A stretch of DNA of 64,000 nt from Akebia trifoliata. Taxonomy: Eukaryota; Streptophyta; Magnoliopsida; Ranunculales; Lardizabalaceae. Positions within the stretch are counted from its first letter, which is position 1; each line of letters begins with the position of its first letter. This document shows, piece after piece, positions 53,200 to 64,000 of the stretch. The notes below the pieces were generated by a model. The model did not search any database, was not told the origin of the DNA, and saw only the letters and a list, made by a program, of their open reading frames with translations. The stretch spans positions 7,447,049 through 7,511,048 of the forward strand of contig CM030714.1 of the NCBI GenBank assembly GCA_017979445.1, in the 5' to 3' direction. A program made the translations under genes and the position numbers.

Positions 53200-54348
53200 T
53201 TGTTTCCCTGGTATTTTTTAAATGCAAACAATAGAATTTGATGCTTCCAACCTACTCATTTTCCACTTCAATTTTTCCATGGATTTCAAATTCCATGGAA
53301 AATGACTTTCCATGTAATCAAACACACCCTTAATGAAATTACATGTAATACACCTAATAGCGATAAAGGCAAACGAAACAATTGCAAGTGTATATGATAT
53401 ACTAGATAAGGATAAAGAAAAAGGGCGAAGGGGTTCTAAAACAAAATGAAGAAAGAGGAGTAGTTGGAATGGTAATCAAACAGAAGCCACCTTTGAATTC
53501 CTCCTCAATCACTCACATCCCATCCTCTGCAGCTAGAACCAATGAGAGGAAGGAGGAGGGAGAAAAGAAAGAGGGGGAAGCAGAAAGCGGGAGAGGGATA
53601 ATTAAAAATTCGGTGACGGCGATTAGGGTTAGGTCTGTTGAATTTTTCCTCTATTATTTCATCTCTTAGGGTTGTCTTCTTTGAGGATTCCTTAAAGAAC
53701 CAATGGAAGAAAAGAAAAAGAAAAAAAAAACACAACAATAAAGAAAGGAAAGGTGTGAGCATAGAAGGAGAGATCCAAAAAAAAAAATTGGAAAGCACGT
53801 AGGTGAGAGAGAAATAGATGGAGAGGGATGACACCATCACCAACTGCCATGACTGTCTACTATCAACAGTGGTCAGTGTAGCATTGTCGTTGTTACCAAC
53901 TATCACAGCCACCCATGTGACCTAAGGCCTTCAACCCAAAAATCTAGAACAAAGGATCTCGTTCCTTCTCTTTGATAAGAATAGGGATTTTAAATAAAAC
54001 AAATTCCTCTTCATTATGTGGTGCTCAGTGATGCTTCAATTGTTTGTGGGAGAGGCAGATAGGTAGATATAGAAAGAGGGAGAAAGATGAAAGATAGAGG
54101 GGGATATAGACACCATAGCAGAGAGTGAGGAATAGTGTGGTCTTATAAATATTTGGTGTTGCCGTATAATTAGTGTCATAAGAAAAGAAAAGGTTGGTGT
54201 CACAACAGAAATCCTCTAAAAACATTCAATTTCTATAAAACATATAGAAATTATCTCCTCAAAAGGGTAGGTCAAGTGTTCAAAACCCCACGAAGCAATT
54301 AATTCCTTGGGGCCACGCTCTAGGTTCCGGTTGACCCTTGACTCAACC

Positions 54349-54417
<69 letters not shown>

Positions 54418-55402
54418 ATCTCCGATTAGTCTTTGGGGATTGGATTCATAGCCCAGTTGGTTGAAACATTGCAATGCAACTTTGAGATCGTGGGTTCAAA
54501 TCTAACTTACCCATAGTAATATGTCCTCATCGATAATACTATTGCTAACGCTAACATTGTTCCTTTATCAACATAAAATTGGATTTATGGGATTTCATTA
54601 ATTTACATACAATCTTGGGCAATCAACCTTCAGTTGCCATAACAAAGAATACTTCAAGAAGCAACGATGATTCCATGAAGCAACGATGATTCCATGAGAG
54701 GTTCGGGAATAAGTTGGCAAAGGGAAAATTCAATAAAATCGGGAAAAAGAATCGAGCTAGGATTAGGTTGTGTAATTGTTCCTACTAAGTGGTGCAAAGT
54801 GGTATTCTCATATTTTATCATCAATTCTCATATTAAACTATAATAAATCACCAAACCCTATTTTGATATCATCCATACAACCCCAAAAAGTAACCACGAG
54901 TATGTGACACATTCAATGTTTATTGTTCAAAATATAAAAAGAATACAATAATGACTCCAAGTTAAGTTCCACCAACAGGTCAAAATCAACAAATTCCACT
55001 TCATCCTCATCAAATGGTGTTTCATTGGTACTATGGTTACGATCATCTTCATCAAGGTTATCTCCTCTTACTAGTGCATCAAAGTCATCTTCTATTTTTC
55101 CCCGACTAAATTGCGAAGTTCAAAATTTAATCATGAAGTTCGTAAAAGTTGAAACTTATTAAAAATTTCATAAGTAAATTGTTTAAGGAAAAAAGACACG
55201 ACTTAATCATGACTTTTTAAATAAGTTTGGTGAATAGATTTAATAGAAAACTTACTCATTATAGATTCACATAACACCCATGATGTATCAATTAAAAATA
55301 TGACAAGCATATTCAAGTCCTTAAGATGTTCTTTCCTTGGAATGTTAGAACATTTGGCTTTCGATTATATTGGGGTTTTTGTATAAGAGGGAGTAAGAAA
55401 AG

Positions 55403-55476
<74 letters not shown>

Positions 55477-56523
55477 GTTTCATTTATGAGGAGAGGTGAT
55501 AGAGACGAGAGGCATTGAGAATACAAGACAAGAGAAGCAGTAGTGAGTGGAAGGGTCCATTCCAGGGGAAAGTAATTACTGTAGCATTACTCCAATATTT
55601 TATCAAAAGGCCCGTATTGAACATTACTCCAAAACGGGTCATTTTGGTGATTTATGTATACTTATTAAAAAGAAATTATAAAAATCACTTTTTTAATTAC
55701 GAAGACTAAAATTTATCTTGGTTAAAAATAAAATGTGCAACAGCACATGGCTTTGAGGAGTCTTTACCATAGCAGCAAGTGCATAACATGAGTCCCTTCC
55801 ATAGTAGTCATTGTAATAACCATTAGCCTTTTTAATGGCCACAAAAACAAAACTCTTGATCTGAACACCATCATCATTTTCTCATATAATTCACACCAAG
55901 AACACCATTACCCATTATCATATGAATTAGACCACTTCCTTTTGTTATGATGGAAAACATTATGGAGTCTTATCTGCTCAAATCCCACAAGATCGTAAGG
56001 AGTGATTTATCTTATCCAATTAGTGAAGATTACATGTGTTATGAGAACTAACCTGCTCGCTATGACCCTGGGGAAAGTAAACTACTCGGCTTCCGATGGC
56101 AGGTAAAGAAACAAGAGGACCCGCACATGCATGCCAAAGCTCAGAATTCAGGCATCTCTTCTCCCCTGGAAATTTACCCAATTAACAGAAATTTGCATTA
56201 AGAAAAACACCTAGTTTTATGTACATAAGATTAACAACCCATTTTTGTTTGCTATCAATCATTACTTGCAACTGTAAAAGGTTGCCAAATATCTCCAATT
56301 ATTCTAAAAAAATAATAATAAAAGTAACTGAAGATGTGGAAAGAACAGAATCTCAGAAACAGACAGTTTAACAAAAGAACAGAATAAAGTGAAGAAGACA
56401 GAAAAAGTTGAGATCTTATTCAAATCCGGAGAAAAGAAAAAAAAAAAAAAAACAATGGCGCATGTAAACAGTGAGCTCACCTTCCTGTGTTTGATGAGCG
56501 AAACCAGACGAAGAGAGCCTCAT
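37902..56523 (-). CDS. ARF6: Auxin response factor, ARF6 type, 14 exons, complete
   Basis: Nuclear transcription factor that binds auxin response elements and activates auxin genes. Exons (minus strand, first to last): 56481-56523, 56053-56165, 52430-52528, 52286-52342, 52050-52205, 51875-51959, 43667-43757, 42903-43067, 42707-42829, 41376-41451, 41068-41215, 39688-40877, 39310-39500, 37902-38088. All junctions are GT-AG with matching phases, giving 907 residues; Arabidopsis ARF6 is about 930. B3 domain from about residue 127: [20 protein letters not shown], then [20 protein letters not shown] domain about 253-336: [20 protein letters not shown], then [21 protein letters not shown] Gln-rich activating middle region follows (386-782), then the PB1 domain from 783. 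The motif [20 protein letters not shown] followed by [18 protein letters not shown] favours ARF6 over ARF8. Intron 6 is about 8.1 kb because of a gypsy insertion. A miR167 site lies in exon 13. Confidence 0.95.
38316..38358. repeat. (GT)n followed by an 18-base G run
   Basis: Simple repeat in ARF intron 13: GT units to 38340, then G at 38341-38358. It is prone to length variation and to sequencing error. The plus-strand frame through it is an artefact. Confidence 0.85.
39361..39381 (-). promoter_or_regulatory. miR167 target site in the ARF mRNA
   Basis: The plus-strand sequence of the site reads ACAAGCTGCCAGCCTGATCT plus one base. It matches the miRNA miR167 at all but about four positions, with central positions paired. 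The mRNA (minus strand) therefore carries the complementary target. The codons encode RSGWQLV within the PB1 domain. miR167 cleavage of ARF6 and ARF8 mRNAs is established in Arabidopsis and conserved in seed plants. No miR167 gene lies in this window. Confidence 0.85.
39688..40877 (-). other. ARF6: ARF glutamine-rich middle region (exon 12)
   Basis: One 1190-bp exon encodes residues 386-782. It begins with [20 protein letters not shown] and [20 protein letters not shown]. It is rich in Gln, Ser and Leu, as in the transcription-activating class of ARFs (ARF5, 6, 7, 8, 19). Residues about 502-533 are a pure Gln-Ala dipeptide tract encoded by CAGGCT/CAGGCC repeats. Antisense frames here (Glu-Pro repeats) are shadows. 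Confidence 0.9.
40435..40530 (-). repeat. Hexanucleotide repeat coding for (Gln-Ala)n in ARF
   Basis: About 16 units of CAGGCT/CAGGCC on the coding strand, with CTG in place of one CAG and a single GCG codon. In-frame length change would alter the activation domain by Gln-Ala pairs without frameshift. The sequence is unusually pure in the middle of the tract. Confidence 0.9.
44879..47173 (-). repeat. Gypsy 3' LTR, minus orientation
   Basis: In minus orientation it begins TGTCGAGACCCGT (47173) and ends GGGTCGTGTCA (44879). It abuts a polypurine tract, AAGGAGGGGAGAA (47174-47186, minus strand). About 2.3 kb. Its outer 1.7 kb matches the complement of 49008-50698 with many differences. Confidence 0.75.
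47190..49007 (-). pseudogene. Gypsy pol remnant (integrase, partial RNase H)
   Basis: Minus-strand remnants. At 47442-47633 the frame [20 protein letters not shown], then [16 protein letters not shown], is the C-terminal region of gypsy integrase. Further upstream of it (higher coordinates) are decayed integrase core and zinc-binding segments (about 47700-48500) and RNase H-like sequence to about 49000, where the inverted LTR begins. Reverse transcriptase, protease and gag are missing. No long open frame survives. Confidence 0.7.
49008..50698 (+). repeat. Truncated gypsy LTR, plus orientation
   Basis: Inverted counterpart of the LTR at 44879-47173, lacking about the first 0.6 kb. Its inner part (ACTTGAGGTGGTCATT near 49020) corresponds to ACTTAAGGTGGTCATT of the other copy. 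It ends TCGATCGTGACA at 50698. Next to it, at about 50701, TGCTATTAGAGCGG resembles a degenerate tRNA-Met primer-binding site, so in its own orientation this is a 5' LTR. Confidence 0.65.
50699..50999 (+). other. Leader-like segment at the right end of the gypsy composite
   Basis: Noncoding. It contains GTCCCACATCGGATAGGAG and ends GGGCTTGGGGCATTACA, motifs typical of the ends of another class of plant LTR. It may be a second retroelement end captured in the composite. The ATTAG duplication follows directly. Confidence 0.45.
52823..53329 (+). mobile_element. Tourist-like MITE, copy 2, in ARF intron 2
   Basis: Flanked by TTA at 52820-52822 and 53330-53332. It begins GGGTATGTTTGATTGCACAT and ends ATGTAATCAAACACACCC. 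Subterminal CATGGAAA inverted blocks are present as in the other copies. The core has CACCGTCGTCGTC-type repeats and a (TC)n tract at 53125-53194 of about 35 units. Its frames (Arg-Glu repeats on the minus strand) are artefacts. Confidence 0.8.
53125..53194. repeat. (TC)n microsatellite inside the MITE
   Basis: Pure dinucleotide tract of about 70 bp within the core of the Tourist-like element at 52823-53329. Confidence 0.9.
54353..54414. repeat. (AT)n-(AG)n compound microsatellite
   Basis: AT units to about 54386, then AG units to 54414, in ARF intron 2. A similar AT then AG compound tract is at about 55403-55468 in the same intron. Confidence 0.9.
54440..54565 (+). mobile_element. tRNA-related SINE-like sequence
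   Basis: TAGCCCAGTTGG (54449-54460) matches a polymerase III box A, and GGGTTCAAATCT (54492-54503) matches box B with normal tRNA spacing. The rest does not form a tRNA cloverleaf. Without a clear tail or target duplication this remains a probable SINE head. Confidence 0.5.
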
Positions 56524-56618
56524 TTGCGCAGATTGAACAACAAATTCGCCCAAAATTTACACGAAGAGCAAACACCAGAACAGAATCTGCAGCTAATCTC
56601 AACAATGGAACAAAACAT
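56520..56618 (-). promoter_or_regulatory. Upstream ORF overlapping the ARF start codon
   Basis: In the ARF leader an ATG at 56618-56616 opens a 32-codon frame whose TGA (56522-56520) overlaps the ARF ATG (56523-56521) as ATGA. A further leader frame starts at 56676 (25 codons, with a second in-frame ATG at 56652). ARF mRNAs in Arabidopsis are known to carry upstream ORFs that depend on reinitiation. That these are translated here is inferred. Confidence 0.55.
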
Positions 56619-57330
56619 CGGCAAGAAGACACACCAACCAGAGACCAACCATTTCCTTCTGAACAAAAACTACCATAATTTCACTTTTCCCTCTCTTTTT
56701 AACCTCAAAAACCCACCGAATTTGTAAAAATTCGTTCAGAGATTCAACCAAAACCAGTTCCGCTAAAGAAGACGACAGCTTTCTGCTTCATCAGGTCCAG
56801 ATCATCTTCAATCAAGCCCTAATTTTCAAACACCAACTAAAGAGAACCTCTACATTCCAGTTCTTCGATTCTACAGCACCTAGGATTTCAAAATACTCAA
56901 AATCTTAAATCAAAGCAGAAATCAAAATCTAAAGCTCAAGAGACACACAAAACATCCAGATCTCAGCCAAAAGTTTCTCCCAACGATGTTCGACCAGAAA
57001 AACCTCTCATTTTAGCATAAACGAAGCAAAATCCACGAAAACCCTAAACTTGAGCTTCATAACGAGAAGGACTCAATCTTGAACCTCAGATACTCCAGAT
57101 CGCCATGACTGAAACATCAAAAGAGCTCCAGATTCTTCGATTACAGTCTTAAAGAGAAGATTAGGTCACGAATTCTGTTTCAGAAATTAATTTCAGGTGA
57201 GAATAAAGAATTTTACATAGCATTTGAAGACTATTTAGGGTTGAAATTTCCCTTTTAAGCTGCTTTCTAGCTTTTCTTCAGTGAGGTAAGCAGTAAGCTG
57301 CTCTCTCTCTCTCTCTTATTTCAATCAATC
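56524..57330 (-). other. ARF 5' leader and promoter-proximal region
   Basis: Upstream of the ARF ATG the minus strand is a long leader-like sequence, rich in T and C, with several ATGs. A (GA)n tract (57300-57317, read on the minus strand) and GAGA-type sequence at 57370-57420 are common near plant transcription starts. The transcription start itself cannot be placed from sequence. Confidence 0.45.
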
Positions 57331-60300
57331 GATGCAACCGCCATTATTCTTCGCTGGCATTTATATGTAGAGAGAGGAGAGAGGAAAGAGTTAGGTTTTT
57401 ATGAGTGAGAGGAGAGAGAAAAGGACTGATCTATGGGTTCTAGTTTTTATTTGCTAATTTGATTTGCTTTCGTGCTGTTTAATAAAAGTAAATAAAGGAG
57501 GCGATGTTCTCATACAACCTCAGATATGCCCATATTTACGAAACTATCCTCAATCTTCAAATTTTGTCCAGTTGTAGTTTGTAGGAAAGTAACGATCTAA
57601 AACCATCATTTTATAAAAGGTAGCGCTATTTGCACCCATTTGTTTTTGCTCATTACACCCACTTAAACATTATTTTCTAATAAATAATGAAATTACTTAC
57701 CACACCCTCTTTAAAATATGTTTTTTTATAAAAGCTTTCATTAGCTTGATGGGATCATATTAAATCTATCTAAAATGACTCAATAGAAACCTACTGATTA
57801 GGAACCTATTGAGTCCTTTAAAGTAGATTCAGTAGAATCTTATCAAATTTATGTTGGTGAATTCGATAGACCTATCGAATGAAGTATACATTTTTTTTCA
57901 TTGTCAAGATTTTCTAATAACCCTTAAATTAGGAGTTGAGGTTTCCACGATCATTGCTAACCTATTTTGCAAGTTTTGAGGAGAGTGGTTCTTTAATCAC
58001 GAAATTCATGTTGAAACCCTAGTTAAAACTTAATTAGATGCAAAGAAGAAAGAAAATGAAGAGACCGAATGAGATTCAATTGGGATTGTGGGCCTATGAC
58101 TAAAAATGGGATTGCGCTACACCACTTTTTTAGGTGGGTGAAAGTAATAAGTAGGTAAGATGAGCAAAAATGTGGGTACAACTGGCGCGATTCTTTGATA
58201 AAAATAAGCTTCTCGTTCCCCAGGGTTTTAAAACTTGGTATCTCAAGCATGGTTTTTAAACTCGTCTGAGACCAAGACATATCACCCAAGTTAACTCGAT
58301 ATTACAACTGAACCAAACCAACTCACAAAGTAATTTGAGACAACCACATATCGTGAGATAAACGAGACGTCTCGGACAAGATTTTTCAATATCTCGTCCA
58401 AGACAAACGAGACCTCACAACAATGAATAAATCACGAGTTAAACGATGCGTTTCGGACGAGATTTCGAAAATCTCGTCTAAGTTAAACGTATTCAACCCT
58501 ATATTTTTTCACTCAAATCAATTTTTTTTCATCTTCTCAATCAAGTGGACTAAAAAAAGTAAGGTTTTGGGAAAAAACTCCATCTTCTTCTTCAAATTCA
58601 AGACGAAATTGAAATAGATTTGCTTTATCTTCCTCCAAATCAAGTAAGTTTCATATTCTTCATTTCTTCCTCTTGAGATTTTTTTTTTCACTGTTTTTTT
58701 TCCTTTTGAAACACTCTAAACTCAAATTGAATGTTATATTGATATTTAAATTATTTTTGCATGTATGAACCTACTCGTTATCATGCATTTGCATTTTATC
58801 GAATTGCAATTAGTATTTTGATTGATTCCTAACGACTCAATGTTTCCTTATGTTTACATGGAACTCTCGAATGATTCATTTGAAAGTTTGGTAGTGTCTG
58901 TGTGTTATTTCAAGAAAGTTCAAATGGATCGGTGTTTTAACATAAATTATTTGATGGTAGTGCTTTGATATTTTTGATGATAAGTTTAGTGTTCTTTAAA
59001 TATTATGTTTAGAAAACAAGTTTGGTGCACTTGTGCAATGAAAATGAAACATACATAACAATGTAAATATTTAATTAATTTATTTTGATAGGTATATTAT
59101 GAATTTTTTTGGCTTCATTTTTTAATAAGAATCATTTTTTTTTAGAATTTTTAAATGGTTAAAAATCATTATCTCAATGTCGAACGAGACAAGATGTATC
59201 GTCCGAATCAACTCGGTATCGAAGCTGAACAAGATGAAATGTGAAACCAAGTTTAAAAACGATGATCTCGATTCTTCTTGTCACGGATTACAAGTTTCCT
59301 CGTCTTTTTTTCATCTTGAATTGAATTATACAAATGATTTGGGGGAATTGTAAACAGGTAGAGGAAAAATCTCAAACTAGTACTCTAATTAAAACACTTT
59401 GGTCAAATTGGGGAACAAATTTATTGCTTTATAAAACAATAAATATTTTTCCGTTTTAATTGGGTGTAAAAGGTTTTTATTTTTTAAATCATTTTATAAA
59501 ACACTAACTTTGTACCTCACATTAACCAAAATGTTTTACTTGTGTGAATTTTTCAATTTTTGAAACATGTTTAAGGAACAACAAATTCCTCATCGACTAA
59601 CTCGACTCTCCCATGGTTTTAAAACTCAGTATTCTATTTAGTCTCATCTTCCAAAGTATCGAGTCAACTCATATTTTCTGGAAATATACAAATTCCCTAG
59701 CTTGATTCCCCATTGATTTTAAAACACGATATCCTGTATCGCCTCCTTGCCCAAGATATCTAGTTGGCTCATCTTATCTAGAATCACATAAATTCTCATC
59801 CTAACTTCATCTGTGGGTGCAGGAATGGGGACACAAGAGTGCCAAATTCAAAATATCTTAAAGTATAGAGCACCTCTTTTACGTTTATGTTTCGTTATAT
59901 TTACTTTATCCATCGCTACCTAATATCTCTCGCAAATAACACCTCTTTTACAATTACAATTAATAATTTTAAAAAAATAAACACACTTTACATAATATAT
60001 TGCGTATTAAAAAAACGTATGTTATGACGCAAATATGGTCCATAACTATTATATGTCCACTTGCCTATATCCATGACTTGGTTGTATTTTTTGTAGGGGT
60101 GTCAATGGATAGTCGAAAATTCGAATTCGTATTTTAAAAATTGGATATTGACATACCGAATCTAATAATATCATATTCAAAATACTATATTGTTTTATTT
60201 ATTATATAATAATATATAACAAAACTTAAAAAGATATTTTTCTTCCTCGAAATCTCTTCTCTACCACCCTTCCCTCAATCTGCAATCTCCATCCAAGGTT

Positions 60301-62331
60301 TGGCGAAGAGCGGAGCTACTATTTCCATCATGTTCTCAAACAACTTTAGTCTACTATCCATTTCCATGCAACTTTCTCTCTCTATCTCTCAAATGTAAAA
60401 AAACCTATATTTGACGGGCCAAGACCGTTGAATTTCATAAAATTGGATGGACCGAGGCATCAAATTTTTCATTGTCAAATTTTTTTTTATGAGACCGAAA
60501 TCGTCAAAATTCGATTTCTAAAATTTGGGGGCTTTGTCCCGTCAAAAATTTCAGTTTTCACGTAGTGTCTCTCTCTCAAAGCTTCGTGAACAGTGACGAA
60601 TGTTTTGAAAAACTCTTTATCATCTAGCCAAAGCCTTATTTCAGCTTTATCGAAAGTTGCACTCAATTTTTCTTTGTTTTTCTCTTTCTCTTTCTCATCT
60701 TTAACCTTTCTCCATATTTCACAAATCTCCAAATCCTATATTGTCTGAAGAGGATTGAGGTTAAAGATGATTGGCTTTGATGATGAATGGGTCGAAGATG
60801 GGATCAAGAAAATGGAAGGGTTGAAGATGGGTGGATTTGAGAAAAACCATGGCTTTGTTTTTGTTGATACAAGATGAAGACTAAAAGTTTTTTTTTAATG
60901 CATCTTGAAGATGAATGGTGGTTTTGATGAGGAAAAACCAGTTGGATTTGAGAAAAAATCGAGATTTTTTCTCTATAGGTTATTCGAATCAGATATTATT
61001 CGATATTAATAGGACAATCATATTCGAATTCGAATAGAGTTTTAGAATATCCAACATATTTGGATTCAAATTCAAATATCCTGTATTTTTTTTTTTATAA
61101 TTCAAATACAACTATATCTGAATCAATAAGTATCTGTTGACAGTCTTAATTTATTGTATTATTTATACTGCTTTACTATGTAACCAATGTTACTATGTTA
61201 TTCATGAGTGCATTTCCATCATTTTGGGAGTGTTTCCCATATTATGAGAGCAGGATTAGAGAAGGATTAACTCCCAAAGTGTCAGAGCAGGGCTTGAGAA
61301 CGAGAGCATATTACAACCCTAACAAAAGGATTGGGTTACTTAGAGCTTGACTAATGGTTTAAAAACTTGGTATTTTGTTTTGTCACCTCTCCCACGATAC
61401 CGAGTTGATTTGCCATAGTCATCTTTTCTCAAAGGATATAAATAAATAAACTTGATTTATAACTATCTTTTAATATATAATTACAATTTAAAAACTAGTG
61501 GTTGGTTGCACCCCAATCTCTATTTCTTATATATATCATTTTTTATTGTCCCTCTCTTAACATACATGTTGTGAGATGTCTAATATTCTTATTGGGCTTG
61601 GACTTCAAGAGACAAGGAAATATCAAAAAGGACCTTTCTCGATGTGAATTTTTTTTATTGGTATATATGGTATTTTCGAGTAGGGTTTCTTTATGTGTGT
61701 GTGTGTTTTTTTTTTTGAGGGGGGAGGGGGGGGGGTGGTTGTGATGTTCTTTGCAACTTTAGGGTGTATAATCTTTATCATTAACAGTGAATTTTTCTCC
61801 CTCTCCTTAATGTAAGCAAATTTGTCGAACCTCATACATCTTGTGTATTTGTTTTGTTATTTTATCTTTACTCTTGGCATGCTTCCGCACTACAATACAA
61901 GTTGCACTTCATTAGGATGACTTGCTTGTTAATCTTTTTTTATTATGCTCTTGTTCTCTTTGGCAACAATCGCAAAGTATTGACTTTTGAAACTTTTTAT
62001 TTAGAAATTGATAAAAACATGTGTTTGGATCTCAACCTTGAATCCAATTAGACACATAAGATAATGTGGATTGCATTCTTTGCCGATTCTTATCTTGCTC
62101 TTTGATAATTAAGATGCATGAATATAACAAGATTGCATGACACTTAAAGCTTTTCACTCATCATCTCGTTAGTAAACTGAAAGAATGATTTTAGTGTGTC
62201 CTCACTATTTATTAACAGATTGATTGAATTAAAAAGGTTTTCTGTAGTGGAAAACTTGTCTTGATCCCTTAAAAACCTAATAAAAATTTACTAAATCTTT
62301 TTTGTAAAAAAATTGCACTAACAATAATTTA
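57331..62331. other. Intergenic DNA upstream of ARF, no gene seen
   Basis: AT-rich. At 58280-58500 the words CTCGTC and ACGAGAC recur in both orientations as a small, irregular cluster. Short frames (58023-58289, 60487-60732, 61502-61744) have no recognisable product. At 60090-61140 repeated CGAATTCGAATA-type sequence suggests old repeat DNA. No RNA gene or transposon ends were found. Confidence 0.45.
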
Positions 62332-62585
62332 TGTGGGCATGGTTGAGATGGTAAAGCGGGACTGAGTACCCCAGGTCCTCACTTCGAATCTTTATATGCC
62401 CCTTCACAACAATGTAACTGGTGTTATGTGATAGGGTGTTGGATGAGACGTGACACTCAAGGATTAGTTATGATGGATAAGGTTATCCTATGGGTTGAGC
62501 AAAGTCCAATGGGCCATGATCAGCTCGCTAGACTCAAAGATACCCTATCCCCCCCCCCCAAAAAAAAATAAAAAATAAAAAATAA
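62332..62585 (+). mobile_element. tRNA-derived SINE candidate
   Basis: The head reads GTGGGCATGGTTGAGATGG (box A-like, 62342-62351), with CTTCGAATCT at 62382-62391 as box B. A unique body of about 150 bp follows, then a C run and an A-rich AAAAATAAAAAATAAG tail (62551-62585). Head, body and tail order fits a SINE. A target duplication was not found. Confidence 0.6.
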
Positions 62586-62823
62586 GAAGAAGAGTTCAAT
62601 CTTAATTTTTTGGAGTGCAATCGTACAAATGTAGTGCACGGGGGAATTTTTATAAGTAATGGAGTGCAATTTGTAATAGGTGTTGTACAACTAGTCAGTC
62701 AGCCCCTTTTAAAAATCAAGTTATTAAAATATTCTTAATCACATGACCATATTTTATATAGATAATAAAATTGAAATTATTATATAAATAATTATTTTTA
62801 TAAAAAAAAACCCAAAAAACTAA

Positions 62824-63509
62824 GGGTATGTTTGATTGCACATGGAAAATAGGGTGGAAAATGAATTTCCATGGACAATGACATTTTTCAAGTGTTTGAT
62901 TGCACATGGAAATGGAAATTCATTTTCCACCCCATTTAAAAAGTCCATTAAATCATGGATTTCACTTTCCCACCCATATGGGTGGGAAAATGAAATCCAC
63001 CCATATTTTCCATCCTCAATTCTTTTCTACCACCACCACCACCACCATTACACTAACATCGCCGTCGTCTTCACCATCGCCATCTCCGTCGGATCCGTCT
63101 CCGACCATCTTTTCTCTCTCTATTCTTCTCCTTCTCCATCCCTCACCTCTTCCGCCACCACCACCACCACCACCATAATCTCCCCCCATCTTCCTCACTT
63201 ACCTCCATCGTCGCCACCACCGCCGCCATCGTCGCCGTCGCCGCCACCGTCGCCATCGTCGCCGTCGCCGCCACCGTCGCCACATCCTTCCCCCTCCCTC
63301 TTCCTCGTCATCTTCTTCTTCCTCTCCCCCTCCTCTCATCTTCTTCCTCATTCCCCTCTTCTTCTTTTTTCTCATATTTTTTCCATGATTTTATCCAAGT
63401 GAATCAAACAATGGAATTTGATTTTCCAACCCTACCTATTTTCCACAACTAATTTTCCTTGGATTTCAAATTTCATGGAAAATGACTTTCCATGCAATCA
63501 AACATACCC
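62824..63509 (+). mobile_element. Tourist-like MITE (PIF/Harbinger type), copy 3
   Basis: Flanked by TAA at 62821-62823 and 63510-63512. It begins GGGTATGTTTGATTGCACAT and ends ATGCAATCAAACATACCC. The same subterminal CATGGAAA inverted blocks occur as in copies 1 and 2. The core (63025-63360) is made of CCACCACC, GCCGTCGCC and TCTTCTTCC repeats that yield a spurious 188-residue Pro/Ser frame. Same orientation as copy 2. Confidence 0.82.
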
Positions 63510-63512
63510 TAA

Positions 63513-64000
63513 TTGATTCAATCGAGTTGTAATGACTCGCTTGATATTATGGTGTGTCATATAAATCAGTCTATTTTTATAAAATATTGGACGAGTCATG
63601 TTGGGGGTAATTTTTAAATCCATGGGGCCTTGTTAAGGTTTATGGCATGTCATATAAATCGGGCTATTTTATATGAGTATATACCCAGTTTTTTCTTCAC
63701 ATGGCATGCTCATAATTTTTATTTAATTAGATTTTTGGTCACAAATATAATCAAGCTAATGAATTTTTTTCTATGGCTATGTGACAATTAGGGGTGTCAC
63801 TAGGTACCCACTTACCCGAAACTAAACTGAAAAACCCCAATTCCAATTCCCTCTTTATTGGAACAAATTAGAGCTGAGTTTAATATGGAATCGAATCGAT
63901 AGGAATCGAAACCATTAGGTTCTATCCGATGGGTATCCACAGGCACCTAGAACAAATTTATTTTTTTACATTATACATGATTGAAGTTTTTCCTATATTT
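63513..64000. other. Right-edge intergenic DNA, no gene seen
   Basis: AT-rich. GGCATGTCATATAAATCGGG-like words recur at 63550 and 63645, a weak local duplication. Nothing coding was seen before the window ends. Confidence 0.4.

Noticed and set aside
52947..53231. Arg-Glu repeat ORFs on the minus strand
   Set aside because: Translation of the (TC)n microsatellite in the second MITE.
54440..54510. Possible functional tRNA gene
   Set aside because: Box A and box B-like words are present but no complete acceptor stem or cloverleaf can be formed; SINE head is more likely.
62332..62400. Possible functional tRNA gene
   Set aside because: Promoter boxes only; followed by SINE-like body and A-rich tail rather than a tRNA 3' end.
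62836..63402. 188-residue Pro/Ser-rich ORF
   Set aside because: Entirely inside the third MITE copy; its start is in the terminal repeat and its body is CCA/CCG/TCT repeat translation.

Overview
This window is nuclear DNA of a flowering plant, almost certainly a eudicot-type genome. It is AT-rich and intron-rich, has plant GT-AG introns, and carries many plant transposable elements (Ty1/copia, Ty3/gypsy, TRIM, Tourist-like MITEs, SINE-like elements). The species cannot be named from the sequence alone. All gene calls were made by reading splice sites and reading frames by eye; no database search was possible.

Layout. (1) 520-2787, plus strand: the 3' end of an unrecognised plant protein gene whose earlier exons lie off the left edge. 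(2) 2788-13700: intergenic DNA with several MITEs and one retroposed insertion. (3) 14126-20215, plus strand: a complete seven-exon remorin gene (about 577 residues), with a five-copy tandem repeat in intron 1. (4) 21854-33600: a graveyard of NLR (NB-ARC) fragments, mostly arranged as inverted repeats. The larger inverted repeat (arms about 0.8 kb, loop 45 nt) was split by a copia element at 21959-28751, and that element was split in turn by a solo LTR at 24716-26354. Target-site duplications support both insertions. A TRIM and a second inverted NB-ARC pair follow. (5) 37902-56523, minus strand: a complete 14-exon auxin response factor of the ARF6 type (907 residues), with a miR167 site and a long leader containing upstream ORFs. 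Its intron 6 is about 8.1 kb because of a 6.1 kb composite gypsy insertion with opposed LTRs. (6) 57330-64000: ARF upstream DNA and intergenic sequence with a SINE-like element and a third Tourist-like MITE.

The remorin and the ARF6-like gene converge tail to tail. From memory, the Arabidopsis genes AT1G30320 (remorin family) and AT1G30330 (ARF6) are neighbours too, so the pair looks like an ancient microsyntenic block. Here it has been pushed apart to 17.7 kb by NLR debris and transposons.

The best candidate for something undescribed is the long NB-ARC-derived hairpin around 29470. If transcribed, it could be a source of small RNAs against related resistance genes. The nested insertions give its relative age.
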